Source of the DNA: Rhodobacterales bacterium
Lineage (GTDB): Bacteria; Pseudomonadota; Alphaproteobacteria; Rhodobacterales; Rhodobacteraceae
Length of the DNA: 6,389 bases
Assembly (NCBI GenBank): GCA_013298675.1
Contig: JAAFIJ010000166.1
Coordinates: 1 to 6,389, forward strand
Reading direction: 5' to 3'
The notes beneath the pieces were generated by a model that made no database searches, was not told the origin of the DNA, and saw only the letters and a program-made list of their open reading frames with translations. The position numbers and the translations under genes were made by a program. Positions 1-6,172 of this stretch are shown in pieces; the stretch's first letter is position 1; each line of letters starts with the position of its first letter.

Positions 1-404
1 GCAGCAGCAACAGGTTCAGAAAATTCATTGAAAATCTCGTCCACCGGACGGCCGAGTTCTGCCTCAATAATCGCCTTTGCCTCGGCGGTGGGGAAGGGTG
101 GCAACCGATCTTGCAGGTACTTTAGCTGCAGCGCCATCTCTGCGCCGACCACATCCGGGCGGGTCGACAGAATCTGACCGAATTTGATATAAGCCGGACC
201 CAACGCCGTAAGCGCGCGCGTCACTGGCGGCAAAGCGGGGTCGCCCTTTAGGCCCAAAAACTTGAACGGCCACCCCAAAAGCCGCGCCGCCAGACGCAGG
301 CGCGGGGCGACTTGCATGCCCTCCAATACGATCGCCATCGCGCCGGTCCGTTCAAACGTGGCGCCGGTTCGGATCAGCCGCCAAATGTTGTGGGGTCCGC
401 GCAT
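1..404 (-). CDS. ubiB: UbiB, ABC1/ADCK-type atypical kinase/ATPase of ubiquinone biosynthesis (N-terminal part only)
   Basis: Reading the minus strand from the ATG at 404-402 gives 134 codons that run open to the left edge, so this is the first quarter of a protein usually about 500 residues long. It begins MRGPHNIWRLIRTG. The UbiB-family KxGQ signature appears as KFGQ at residues 74-77, inside AYIKFGQILSTRPDVV, followed by LQDRLPPFP, another conserved stretch of the family. By family knowledge, UbiB is a membrane-associated atypical kinase/ATPase that supports ubiquinone biosynthesis rather than catalysing a ring modification. The kinase core, metal-binding residues and C-terminal membrane helices lie outside the window. 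The start overlaps the ubiE stop by one base (TGATG), and GGAAGG, formed by the last ubiE codons, lies 4 bases upstream, so translation is probably coupled to ubiE. Confidence 0.93.
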   Translation of the reverse strand, partial: MRGPHNIWRLIRTGATFERTGAMAIVLEGMQVAPRLRLAARLLGWPFKFLGLKGDPALPPVTRALTALGPAYIKFGQILSTRPDVVGAEMALQLKYLQDRLPPFPTAEAKAIIEAELGRPVDEIFNEFSEPVAA

Positions 405-1150
405 CAGACCTTCCAGCCCGAATGAAGGGCGGCGATGCCCATCGAAAGGTTGCGGTATTTGACCTGATCAAACCCTGCCTTGCGGATCATCGCGGCAAAG
501 GTTTCCTGATTGGGGAACTTGCGGATAGATTCGACAAGATATTGATAGCTGTCGCGGTCACCCGCAACGATCTGACCCATCACCGGGATCACGTTAAAAG
601 AATACTGGTCGTAGGCCCATTGCATCAGGTCATTCGGAATCTGACTAAACTCCAACACCATCAAACGCCCGCCTGGCCGCAATACGCGGTAGGCTTCATC
701 CAAAGCCTCTTGCACCCGCGTCACGTTCCGAATGCCAAAGCTGATGGTGTAGACGTCGAAACTGTTGTCAGCGAAAGGCAGCGCCATCGCGTCGCCGACA
801 ATCCATTCCAAACGGTCGGCCAACTGATCAGCCTCGGCGCGGGTGCGCCCTGAAATCAGCATGGATTCTGTCATGTCCAGCACGGTTGCCTTGGCCCTTG
901 GCGCGCGCTTTAGAAACCGAAAGGCCACATCGCCGGTGCCGCCCGCCACATCGAGCAGTTTTTGTCCGGCACGTGGTGCCAGCCAATCCATCATCGCGTC
1001 TTTCCAGACCCGATGCAGACCCGCCGACATCAGATCGTTCATGATGTCATATTTGCTGGCAACGCGGGTAAAGACCCCATGCACCATTCCTGCCTTATCG
1101 GCCTCGTCTACGGTTTGAAAACCGAAATGCGTGGTGTTGGTGTCGGTCAT
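404..1150 (-). CDS. ubiE: UbiE, ubiquinone/menaquinone C-methyltransferase
   Basis: This 248-residue class I SAM-dependent methyltransferase matches the usual family length of about 250. By family knowledge it carries out the C-methylation of the demethoxy-ubiquinol ring. Two UbiE signatures are intact: YDIMNDLMSAGLHRVW (residues 34-49) and RVLRPGGRLMVLEFS (155-169). The SAM-binding motif I is LLDVAGGTGD at 65-74, and VGD at 118-120 fits a later SAM-contacting segment. The protein ends in LHSGWKV, a typical UbiE C-terminus. The frame stays open to 1474, but that extension runs into mutM on the other strand and does not look like UbiE. The ATG at 1150, giving MTDTNTTHFGFQTV, is therefore the start. 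Its ribosome site is weak (AAGG, 4 bases upstream). A good sigma-70-like promoter lies just upstream, and ubiB follows with a one-base overlap. Confidence 0.97.
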   Translation of the reverse strand: MTDTNTTHFGFQTVDEADKAGMVHGVFTRVASKYDIMNDLMSAGLHRVWKDAMMDWLAPRAGQKLLDVAGGTGDVAFRFLKRAPRAKATVLDMTESMLISGRTRAEADQLADRLEWIVGDAMALPFADNSFDVYTISFGIRNVTRVQEALDEAYRVLRPGGRLMVLEFSQIPNDLMQWAYDQYSFNVIPVMGQIVAGDRDSYQYLVESIRKFPNQETFAAMIRKAGFDQVKYRNLSMGIAALHSGWKV

Positions 1151-1180
1151 TTGGCCTTGCCGTTTCTGGTTGCGCCCCTC

Positions 1181-1209
1181 CTTATAGGGGGCAATGCCCT
1201 CCGCCTCAA
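1181..1209 (-). promoter_or_regulatory. Candidate sigma-70 promoter of ubiE-ubiB
   Basis: On the minus strand, TTGAGG (1209-1204) and TATAAG (1186-1181) are separated by exactly 17 bases. The -35 has four of six consensus bases and the -10 five of six. The predicted transcript start near 1174 gives a leader of about 25 bases before the ubiE ATG. Assigned by pattern only. Confidence 0.6.
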
Positions 1210-1235
1210 TGCGCCCAACTGTCCGAGACGCCCAA

Positions 1236-2087
1236 ATGCCAGAACTTCCTGAAGTTGAAACGGTCAGAAAGGGGCTTTTGCCCGCGATGGAGGGGAAGCT
1301 GATTCTAAAGGCGCAGGTCAACCGGCCCGATTTGCGTTGGCCCTTCCCCCCCAACATGGCAGCGCGGTTGACCGGTGTGCGGGTGCAGGCGCTGCGCCGG
1401 CGGTCAAAGTATTTGTTGATCGACCTGTCATCGGGTGAAACCTTGCTGGTGCATCTGGGAATGTCGGGCCGCATGCTGATTTCCGGGCAAATGCTTGGAG
1501 AGTTTGTACAAAATCACCCAGCGCCGGAAAAGCACGACCATGTGGTGTTTGATATGGAAGGTGGCGCGCGTGTGACCTTTAATGACGCGCGACGATTCGG
1601 GGCGATGGATATCTTGAACACCGCCACCGCAGAGGCGCACCCGTTGTTGTCTGGCATCGGGCCCGAACCCTTGGGCAATGATTTCAATGAGACCTACTTG
1701 CGCGTCAAACTGGCAGGCCGCGCCACCCCGATCAAAACTGCACTTTTGGATCAGCATATGATTGCGGGGTTGGGCAATATTTATGTTTGCGAAACCCTTT
1801 ACCGTGCCCAGATTTCCCCCACGCGCCTTGCCCGCGATATCACGGGGCGTGAGGTTTCCGCTTTGGTGCCGATCGTGCGTGATGTCTTGACCGAGGCGAT
1901 AGAGGCGGGGGGCGCGTCCTTGAAAGACTACCGTCAGGCCGACGGCGAGTTGGGATATTTTCAACACCGATTTCAGGCCTATGGCCGCGAAAGTCAGCCT
2001 TGTGTCACAGCGGGTTGCAGCGGGACCATCGCACGCATTGTGCAATCGGGCCGGTCCACCTTTTATTGCCCGGTCTGTCAGCGCTGA
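1236..2087 (+). CDS. mutM: MutM (Fpg), formamidopyrimidine-DNA glycosylase/AP lyase
   Basis: This 283-residue bifunctional glycosylase/AP lyase excises 8-oxoguanine and formamidopyrimidines in base-excision repair. It begins MPELPEVETVRKG. After Met removal, Pro1 is the Schiff-base nucleophile and Glu2 the second catalytic residue, which fixes the start at 1236 rather than the in-frame ATG at 1194. The conserved beta-hairpin lysine is present (mature Lys57, in RRRSKYL), as are the LVHLGMSGRM loop, the intercalating-loop element NDARRFGAMD and the helix-two-turn-helix segment GLGNIYVCETLYRAQISP. The C-terminal zinc finger has four cysteines, arranged Cx4C-x16-CxxC and ending FYCPVCQR. The first pair is spaced by four residues instead of the two in E. 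coli, which I believe is common in alphaproteobacteria. The Shine-Dalgarno is poor (GAG about 8 bases upstream). The gene is divergent from ubiE, and the hydratase follows after 63 bases. Confidence 0.98.
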   Translation: MPELPEVETVRKGLLPAMEGKLILKAQVNRPDLRWPFPPNMAARLTGVRVQALRRRSKYLLIDLSSGETLLVHLGMSGRMLISGQMLGEFVQNHPAPEKHDHVVFDMEGGARVTFNDARRFGAMDILNTATAEAHPLLSGIGPEPLGNDFNETYLRVKLAGRATPIKTALLDQHMIAGLGNIYVCETLYRAQISPTRLARDITGREVSALVPIVRDVLTEAIEAGGASLKDYRQADGELGYFQHRFQAYGRESQPCVTAGCSGTIARIVQSGRSTFYCPVCQR

Positions 2088-2088
2088 C

Positions 2089-2116
2089 TTGATCACGCCC
2101 AATATGGTGTTAGGGT
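2089..2116 (+). promoter_or_regulatory. Possible promoter of the enoyl-CoA hydratase gene
   Basis: TTGATC (2089-2094) starts just after the mutM stop codon, and a TTAGGGT element (2110-2116) follows after 15-16 bases. The -35 is fair and the -10 poor (TAGGGT keeps only T, A and the final T). It lies 34 bases ahead of the hydratase start, which is a sensible leader length. The gene could equally be read through from mutM. Confidence 0.33.
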
Positions 2117-2150
2117 CAATTGCCTGTTCAAACCTTGGAAAGACCGCGCT

Positions 2151-2927
2151 ATGACCTATGAAACCCTGATCGTCGAGGTCACTGGCCACACCTGCCTTAT
2201 CCGGCTGAACCGACCCGAGGCGATGAATGCGTTGAATTCGGTTCTGATGCGAGAGTTGGCTCATGCGATGGTGGCGGCTGATGCCAATGCGCAGGTTCGC
2301 TGCATCGTTCTGACCGGGTCTGACCGTGCCTTTGCTGCGGGAGCCGATATTCGCGAGATGGCAGACAAATCCTATATCGAGATGGTCGAGGCTGATTTGT
2401 ACGGCGACGCGGTTGAACTGATTTCGCGCATCCGCAAACCCGTCATTGCGGCGGTTGCAGGCTTTTGTCTGGGAGGCGGGTGCGAATTGGCGATGATGGC
2501 AGATTTCATCATTGCCGCTGATACCGCCAAATTCGGGCAACCAGAGATTAACCTTGGCATCGTGGCAGGATTGGGCGGCACTCAGCGTTTGACCCGGGTT
2601 ATTGGCAAAGCCAAGGCGATGGACATGAACCTGACCGGACGCTTTATGGACGCGGTTGAGGCGGAACGCGCGGGTCTTGTAGCCCGAATCGTTCCTGCGG
2701 CAAGCTTGGTCGCTGACACCCTTGCGATAGCGACCAAGATTGGCGAAAAATCGATGGTCACAGCTCGGGCGGTCAAGGAATGCGTCAACCGCGCTGCAGA
2801 ATCGCACCTGCGTGAGGGTTTGCTGTTTGAACACCGGATGTTCCACGCGCTTTTCGCCACCGAAGACCAGAAAGAGGGGATGAGTGCATTTTTAGAGAAG
2901 CGCCAGCCGCTATTTCGCGACAAATAG
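2151..2927 (+). CDS. Enoyl-CoA hydratase (crotonase family)
   Basis: This 258-residue crotonase-fold protein has the usual length for a short-chain enoyl-CoA hydratase, which adds water across the 2,3 double bond of trans-2-enoyl-CoA in beta-oxidation. The oxyanion-hole segment is AFAAGADIREM (residues 60-70). The crotonase signature begins at VAGFCLGGGCELAMMADF. Both catalytic glutamates are present: Glu112 in GGGCELAMM and Glu132 in GQPEINLG. Their spacing of 20 matches Glu144/Glu164 of the rat mitochondrial enzyme, and the surrounding residues are very close to it. GLGGTQRLTR and LTGRFMDAVEAERAGLV follow, as in true hydratases. GGAAAG lies 8 bases before the ATG. It stands between mutM and rpsT, away from other beta-oxidation genes, so substrate chain length and pathway cannot be read from context. 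I give no symbol because several paralogues share this architecture. Confidence 0.93.
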   Translation: MTYETLIVEVTGHTCLIRLNRPEAMNALNSVLMRELAHAMVAADANAQVRCIVLTGSDRAFAAGADIREMADKSYIEMVEADLYGDAVELISRIRKPVIAAVAGFCLGGGCELAMMADFIIAADTAKFGQPEINLGIVAGLGGTQRLTRVIGKAKAMDMNLTGRFMDAVEAERAGLVARIVPAASLVADTLAIATKIGEKSMVTARAVKECVNRAAESHLREGLLFEHRMFHALFATEDQKEGMSAFLEKRQPLFRDK

Positions 2928-2949
2928 CCGGAAATCCCGGCATGCCCGG

Positions 2950-2978
2950 TTGACATGGCCCCGAGTCGCCCGTAATGA
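2950..2978 (+). promoter_or_regulatory. Candidate promoter of rpsT
   Basis: A perfect TTGACA (2950-2955) is followed after 17 bases by TAATGA (2973-2978), a weak -10. The predicted start near 2985 leaves a leader of about 36 bases before rpsT. A GANTC site (GAGTC, 2963-2967) lies in the spacer. That is the recognition sequence of the alphaproteobacterial CcrM methylase, but a single site proves nothing about control. Confidence 0.58.
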
Positions 2979-3020
2979 CCCGACTTCAGATTTACTCGAA
3001 GAAAACCGGAAACCAAACCG

Positions 3021-3293
3021 ATGGCAAATACCGCCCAGTCCAAAAAGCGCGCCCGTCAATCCGAAGGCCGCTATGCCGTGAACAAGGCGCGCCGTTCGCG
3101 TATCCGCACCTTCCTGCGTAAGGTCGAAGAAGCACTTGCTTCGGGCCAGCAGGATGCTGCAGCGCTTGCGTTGAAGAATGCGCAGCCAGAATTGGCGCGC
3201 GGTGTGTCGAAAGGCATTCTGCACAAGAACACCGTTGCGCGCAAAATTTCGCGCCTCGCGTCCCGCGTGAAAGCAATCGCGACCGCCGCTTAA
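3021..3293 (+). CDS. rpsT: 30S ribosomal protein S20
   Basis: This 90-residue, strongly basic protein has the length and composition of bacterial S20, which binds 16S rRNA early in assembly of the small subunit. The N-terminus MANTAQSKKRARQSEGR and the segment NKARRSRIRTFLRKVEEAL are characteristic. The C-terminal half GVSKGILHKNTVARKISRL is the most conserved part of the family. The protein is predicted to be almost entirely helical. The ribosome site is weak: a GGA 10 bases before the ATG, in the purine-rich leader GAAAACCGGAAACC. It sits in its own transcription unit with a candidate promoter upstream and a strong terminator downstream, directly before dnaA, which is a common position in alphaproteobacteria. 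Confidence 0.98.
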   Translation: MANTAQSKKRARQSEGRYAVNKARRSRIRTFLRKVEEALASGQQDAAALALKNAQPELARGVSKGILHKNTVARKISRLASRVKAIATAA

Positions 3294-3315
3294 GGCGACA
3301 TTGCTTTCGAACTCT

Positions 3316-3349
3316 GCCAAGGCGCATCCTTTCGGGTGCGCTTTTTGGC
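3316..3349 (+). terminator. Rho-independent terminator after rpsT
   Basis: An 11-base stem pairs AAGGCGCATCC (3319-3329) with GGGTGCGCTTT (3334-3344), with G-T wobbles, around the loop TTTC. A T run (3342-3346) overlaps the end of the stem. Outer GCCAA/TTGGC arms (3316-3320 and 3345-3349) could lengthen it. It begins 23 bases after the rpsT stop, so it should insulate dnaA from rpsT transcription. Confidence 0.87.
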
Positions 3350-3566
3350 ATTTTAAGGCCCAGATTTCTGGCTGATTTGCCGCGGCGTTGCTCAAATGCA
3401 CAGGGCCACAGATTCGGACCACCAATTTTCTGTCAAGCAAGAAGATCGGTTGCGTGATGTGCAAAGCCCTTGGTAACTTGGGTCCAAGCGATTCACTGCG
3501 TCCATGGGGGACAACGCGAGCGCAGATCACGATCGACAGTTGGCTGCCACATCTGCCAAACCTCTA

Positions 3567-3597
3567 TTGATTTTGATTTGCTAACAATAGCTTAGGC
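3567..3597 (+). promoter_or_regulatory. Weak candidate dnaA promoter zone in an AT-rich patch
   Basis: TTGATT occurs twice (3567-3572 and 3573-3578), followed by CTAACAATAGCTTAGG, the most AT-rich part of the leader. No -10 sits at an ideal distance: TAGCTT is 15 bases after the first -35 and TTAGGC is 19. The zone is plausible for a dnaA promoter about 180 bases upstream of the gene, but the exact elements cannot be assigned. Confidence 0.22.
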
Positions 3598-3660
3598 AGC
3601 AATGTGTATTGCTGCATCTGTTCTGGTGTAGCGGGACCGAAAAAGAATCGGTTGAGCTAT

Positions 3661-3674
3661 TTGCACTTGTGCAA
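3661..3674. repeat. Palindrome TTGCACTTGTGCAA, possible operator
   Basis: Two perfect 6-base arms, TTGCAC and GTGCAA, are separated by TT. It lies 105 bases upstream of the dnaA start. Symmetry of this length suits a dimeric regulator of dnaA, but no specific regulator can be named. It has no following T run and its loop would be only two bases, so it is not a terminator. Confidence 0.4.
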
Positions 3675-3762
3675 CCGGGCGGACCACACTCCCCATGGCG
3701 ATAAGACTGCGACGGATAACGAGATGCTCAACGGTGCGGCCGGCTGCTGGCAAAAGACACCT

Positions 3763-3771
3763 GGGGACGGA
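3763..3771 (+). promoter_or_regulatory. Ribosome binding site that fixes the dnaA start
   Basis: The purine-rich GGGGACGGA, followed by an A run, ends 7 bases before the ATG at 3779. The alternative in-frame ATG at 3695 follows a C-rich CACTCCCC with no Shine-Dalgarno. This supports the shorter protein. Confidence 0.5.
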
Positions 3772-3778
3772 AAAAAGT

Positions 3779-5185
3779 ATGACGAATGACGCCTGGGGCA
3801 AGGTCCGAGAAGAACTGATCAGTCGGGTCGGCAAGAATAACTACACGACGTGGATTGAACCCCTGCGTTTGTCTGGTATTCAGCACGGCGTTGCGCGCTT
3901 TGAGGTGCCGACGACATTTTTTGGCGACTGGGTGTCGCGTAACTTTGCCGATCATATTTTGCAGCAGCTTAAGACAAGCGTTACCGGGCTGTCTCGGGTT
4001 GAAATGTTTGTCGCCACGCGCAGTGAAGCATCCTCTGCGGTGGCAAACCAACCGACTGCCGCCCAACCGACTCCAAGCCAATCCCCAGCACCGCGCGTGC
4101 CTTCGGCTGCAAAGTCCCGGACCCGTGGCGCGAACGACGATCAAGTCGCTGGCGCAACACTTGATGCGCGCTTTACCTTTGACAGCTTTGTTGTCGGCAA
4201 ACCGAACGAGTTGGCCCATGCCGCCGCGCGGCGCGTTGCCGAAGGTGGACCGGTTTCATTTAACCCGCTGTTTTTGTATGGCGGCGTCGGTTTGGGTAAA
4301 ACCCATTTGATGCATGCCATCGCGCATGAATTGCAGGTCCGCCAACCGCATTTGCGCGTCCTGTACCTTTCGGCCGAACAGTTCATGTACCGCTTTGTGC
4401 AGGCTTTGCGCGAACGTCAGGTCATGGACTTTAAAGAACTGTTCCGGTCGGTTGATGTTCTGATGGTCGATGACGTTCAGTTCATCGCGGGCAAGGACAG
4501 CACCCAAGAGGAATTTTTCCACACCTTTAACGCGCTGGTCGATCAGAACAAACAGATCGTGATTTCTGCTGACCGCGCGCCAGGCGAGATCAAGGATATG
4601 GAAGACCGCATCAAAAGCCGCCTGCAATGCGGCCTTGTCGTCGATCTCCACCCGACGGATTATGAACTGCGCCTTGGCATCCTGCAGCAAAAGGTCGAGT
4701 TTTACCGCAACCAGTACAAGGGTTTGGTGATTGCGAACGGGGTGCTTGAATTCCTAGCACACCGCATCACCACCAATGTCCGCGTGCTGGAAGGGGCGTT
4801 GACCCGTCTCTTTGCGTTTGCCTCTTTGGTGGGCCGCGAGATCAACCTTGATCTGGCGCAAGATTGCCTTGCCGACATATTGCGCGCGTCTGACCGCAAG
4901 CTGACGATTGAAGAAATTCAACGCAAAGTGGCCGAGCATTACAACATCCGTCTGTCGGATATGATCGGGCCCAAGCGGTTGCGCAACATTGCCCGTCCGC
5001 GTCAGGTGGCGATGTATCTTTCCAAGCAATTGACCCCACGCAGCCTGCCAGAGATTGGCCGCCGCTTTGGTGGGCGTGATCACACGACCATCATCCACGG
5101 CGTGCGCAAGATCGAAGAACTGATGTCGACTGACAGCCAGTTGTCGGACGATCTTTTGTTGCTGCGTCGGTTGTTGCAAACCTGA
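3779..5185 (+). CDS. dnaA: DnaA, chromosomal replication initiator ATPase
   Basis: This 468-residue AAA+ initiator binds DnaA boxes at oriC, melts the origin and helps load DnaB helicase. Domain I (about 1-80) contains NNYTTWIEPL. Domain II is a short A/P/Q/S-rich linker (about 81-125). Domain III carries Walker A GGVGLGKT (168-175), Walker B LMVDD (228-232), the sensor I region VISADRAP (261-268), the box VII arginine in EDRIKSRL (Arg277) and the sensor II arginine in NVRVLEGAL (Arg335). Domain IV ends with the DNA-binding signature FGGRDHTTIIHGVRKIEEL. A glycine (Gly441) follows the histidine where E. coli has alanine, which is a mild change. Starting at 3779 (MTNDAWGKVREEL) matches other alphaproteobacterial DnaA N-termini. 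The frame's longer start at 3695 would add 28 residues unlike the family. The gene is likely transcribed alone after the long leader. Confidence 0.98.
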   Translation: MTNDAWGKVREELISRVGKNNYTTWIEPLRLSGIQHGVARFEVPTTFFGDWVSRNFADHILQQLKTSVTGLSRVEMFVATRSEASSAVANQPTAAQPTPSQSPAPRVPSAAKSRTRGANDDQVAGATLDARFTFDSFVVGKPNELAHAAARRVAEGGPVSFNPLFLYGGVGLGKTHLMHAIAHELQVRQPHLRVLYLSAEQFMYRFVQALRERQVMDFKELFRSVDVLMVDDVQFIAGKDSTQEEFFHTFNALVDQNKQIVISADRAPGEIKDMEDRIKSRLQCGLVVDLHPTDYELRLGILQQKVEFYRNQYKGLVIANGVLEFLAHRITTNVRVLEGALTRLFAFASLVGREINLDLAQDCLADILRASDRKLTIEEIQRKVAEHYNIRLSDMIGPKRLRNIARPRQVAMYLSKQLTPRSLPEIGRRFGGRDHTTIIHGVRKIEELMSTDSQLSDDLLLLRRLLQT

Positions 5186-5267
5186 ACGCCCGACCAAACT
5201 GACCGCGACATTTTATTGCGCCGAGGGCGTGTTGGGCGGCTGTCGTCTCTTGCTTGATAAGGGGTTT

Positions 5268-5283
5268 GGGGGTACTTGCCCCC
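5268..5283. repeat. G5/C5 hairpin in the dnaA-sseA gap
   Basis: GGGGG (5268-5272) and CCCCC (5279-5283) flank the loop TACTTG. A second GGGG run (5261-5264) could compete for the same C tract. It ends 11 bases before the sseA Shine-Dalgarno AGGAG and is not followed by T residues, so it is not a normal intrinsic terminator. It may be a leader structure of sseA or chance. The 120-base gap shows no convincing terminator for dnaA and no clear promoter for sseA. Confidence 0.35.
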
Positions 5284-5305
5284 TAACATCTGACAGGAGA
5301 CGCGC

Positions 5306-6163
5306 ATGGTTGCCGCCGTTGATGATCCAAAGACGCTAGTGTCCACCGAATGGCTTGCCGCCCATCTGCGCGACCCCGATTTGCGCGTTCTGGATGCAAG
5401 CTGGTTTCTGCCAGACGCGGGGCGCAACCCAAAGGCCGAATATGACGCGGCGCATATTCCAAATGCTCGGTTTTTTGATCTTGATGAGATCAGCGATCAA
5501 CGCTCCGCCCTTCCACATATGGCCCCTCCTCCTGAGAAGTTCATCAGCCGGATGCGCGCAATGGGCGTGGGTGATGGGCATCAGGTGGTGGTTTATGATG
5601 CCGCTGGCCTGTTCAGCGCCGCGCGCGTTTGGTGGACCTTTCGCCTGATGGGCAAGACCGATGTCGCAGTTTTGGACGGTGGTCTGCCCAAATGGCGCAG
5701 CGAGGGCCGCGAGACTGAAGACATGCCCCCGATCGTGAAAGATCGTCACATCACTGTCAGCCGTCAGAATGGGTTGGTCAAAGACGTGACCCAAGTCGCC
5801 CATGCAGCCAAACTGGGTGAGGCAGAGATTGTCGACGCCCGCGCGGCTGCACGGTTTCGCGGCGATGCGCCTGAGCCACGTCCGGGCCTGCGCGCGGGTC
5901 ACATTCCGGGGGCCAAGAATGTGCCCTTTGCCAGTGTGCTGAACGGTGACGGGACAATGAAAACGCCCGCCGAACTGCGCGCTGTGTTTGAAGCGGCAGG
6001 TGTCAATTTGACCAAACCCGTGATCACCTCTTGCGGGTCTGGCGTGACCGCCGCTGTTCTAAGCCTTGCTTTGGAACGGATCGGGCACCGCAACCATGCG
6101 CTCTATGATGGCTCTTGGGCCGAATGGGGCATGTACGACGACCTTGGCGTCGCAAAAGGATAA
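5306..6163 (+). CDS. sseA: SseA, 3-mercaptopyruvate sulfurtransferase (tandem rhodanese domains)
   Basis: This 285-residue protein has two rhodanese domains: an inactive N-terminal one (about 10-135, VSTEWLAAHLRDPDLRVLDA to VLDGGLPKW) and a catalytic C-terminal one (about 165-280). The active-site loop is CGSGVTA with the persulfide-forming Cys243. The CG[S/A]G loop is typical of 3-mercaptopyruvate sulfurtransferases, whereas thiosulfate sulfurtransferases usually have CRKG, so the substrate is inferred from the loop. The interdomain motif RFRGDAPEPRPGLRAGHIPGA (with its substrate-binding arginines) is intact. The enzyme moves sulfur from 3-mercaptopyruvate to its cysteine and on to a thiol acceptor, releasing pyruvate. 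No signal peptide is visible, so it should be cytoplasmic. A good AGGAG lies 6 bases before the ATG. The aminotransferase gene follows after 9 bases, suggesting an operon. Confidence 0.93.
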   Translation: MVAAVDDPKTLVSTEWLAAHLRDPDLRVLDASWFLPDAGRNPKAEYDAAHIPNARFFDLDEISDQRSALPHMAPPPEKFISRMRAMGVGDGHQVVVYDAAGLFSAARVWWTFRLMGKTDVAVLDGGLPKWRSEGRETEDMPPIVKDRHITVSRQNGLVKDVTQVAHAAKLGEAEIVDARAAARFRGDAPEPRPGLRAGHIPGAKNVPFASVLNGDGTMKTPAELRAVFEAAGVNLTKPVITSCGSGVTAAVLSLALERIGHRNHALYDGSWAEWGMYDDLGVAKG

Positions 6164-6172
6164 GTGAGACCG

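Larger units (their letters stand above)
3350..3778. other. Long gene-free region upstream of dnaA
   Basis: About 430 bases without a credible gene. The short open frames here (such as those at 3388-3570 and 3604-3789) lack a ribosome site and resemble no family I know. The stretch holds two short palindromes: CTTGGGTCCAAG (3477-3488) and TTGCACTTGTGCAA (3661-3674). It also has an AT-richer patch (about 3563-3597) and three GANTC sites (3411, 3490, 3645). I see no perfect TTATCCACA DnaA box on either strand, so I do not call it an origin. It most likely carries the dnaA promoter and leader. Confidence 0.6.

Noticed and set aside
1175..1182. Strong Shine-Dalgarno-like AAGGAGG on the minus strand upstream of ubiE
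   Set aside because: It is 25 or more bases from the ATG with no in-frame ATG, GTG or TTG in between, and it overlaps the -10 hexamer, so it would not be in the transcript.
1151..1474. Minus-strand extension of ubiE by 108 codons to an ATG at 1474
   Set aside because: The extension overlaps mutM, has no UbiE-like residues, and would place the candidate promoter inside the gene. The protein starting at 1150 has the normal length.
1428..2846. 472-codon open frame on the minus strand spanning mutM and the hydratase gene
   Set aside because: It is fully antisense to two genes with clear catalytic motifs, and its translation (rich in R, H, Q and N) resembles no family I know. It is a by-product of codon bias.
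2928..2953. GC-rich CCGG/GGCATGCC palindromes after the hydratase stop, considered as a terminator
   Set aside because: The stems are short and self-complementary, and no T run follows. The segment leads directly into the rpsT -35 element.
3388..3570. 60-codon open frame between rpsT and dnaA
   Set aside because: It has no ribosome site and no recognisable domain, and its length is expected by chance.
3411..3649. Three GANTC (CcrM-type) sites upstream of dnaA
   Set aside because: About two are expected by chance in a stretch this long, so there is no evident enrichment.
3696..3719. Possible DnaA boxes on the minus strand (TTATCGCCA and TTATCCGTC)
   Set aside because: They keep the TTATC or TTATCC half but miss two or three of the remaining positions, too weak to call as boxes.
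3695..3778. 28-residue N-terminal extension of DnaA from the ATG at 3695
   Set aside because: It has no ribosome site, and its arginine-rich sequence is unlike DnaA N-termini. The ATG at 3779 has a purine-rich site and a typical domain I start.
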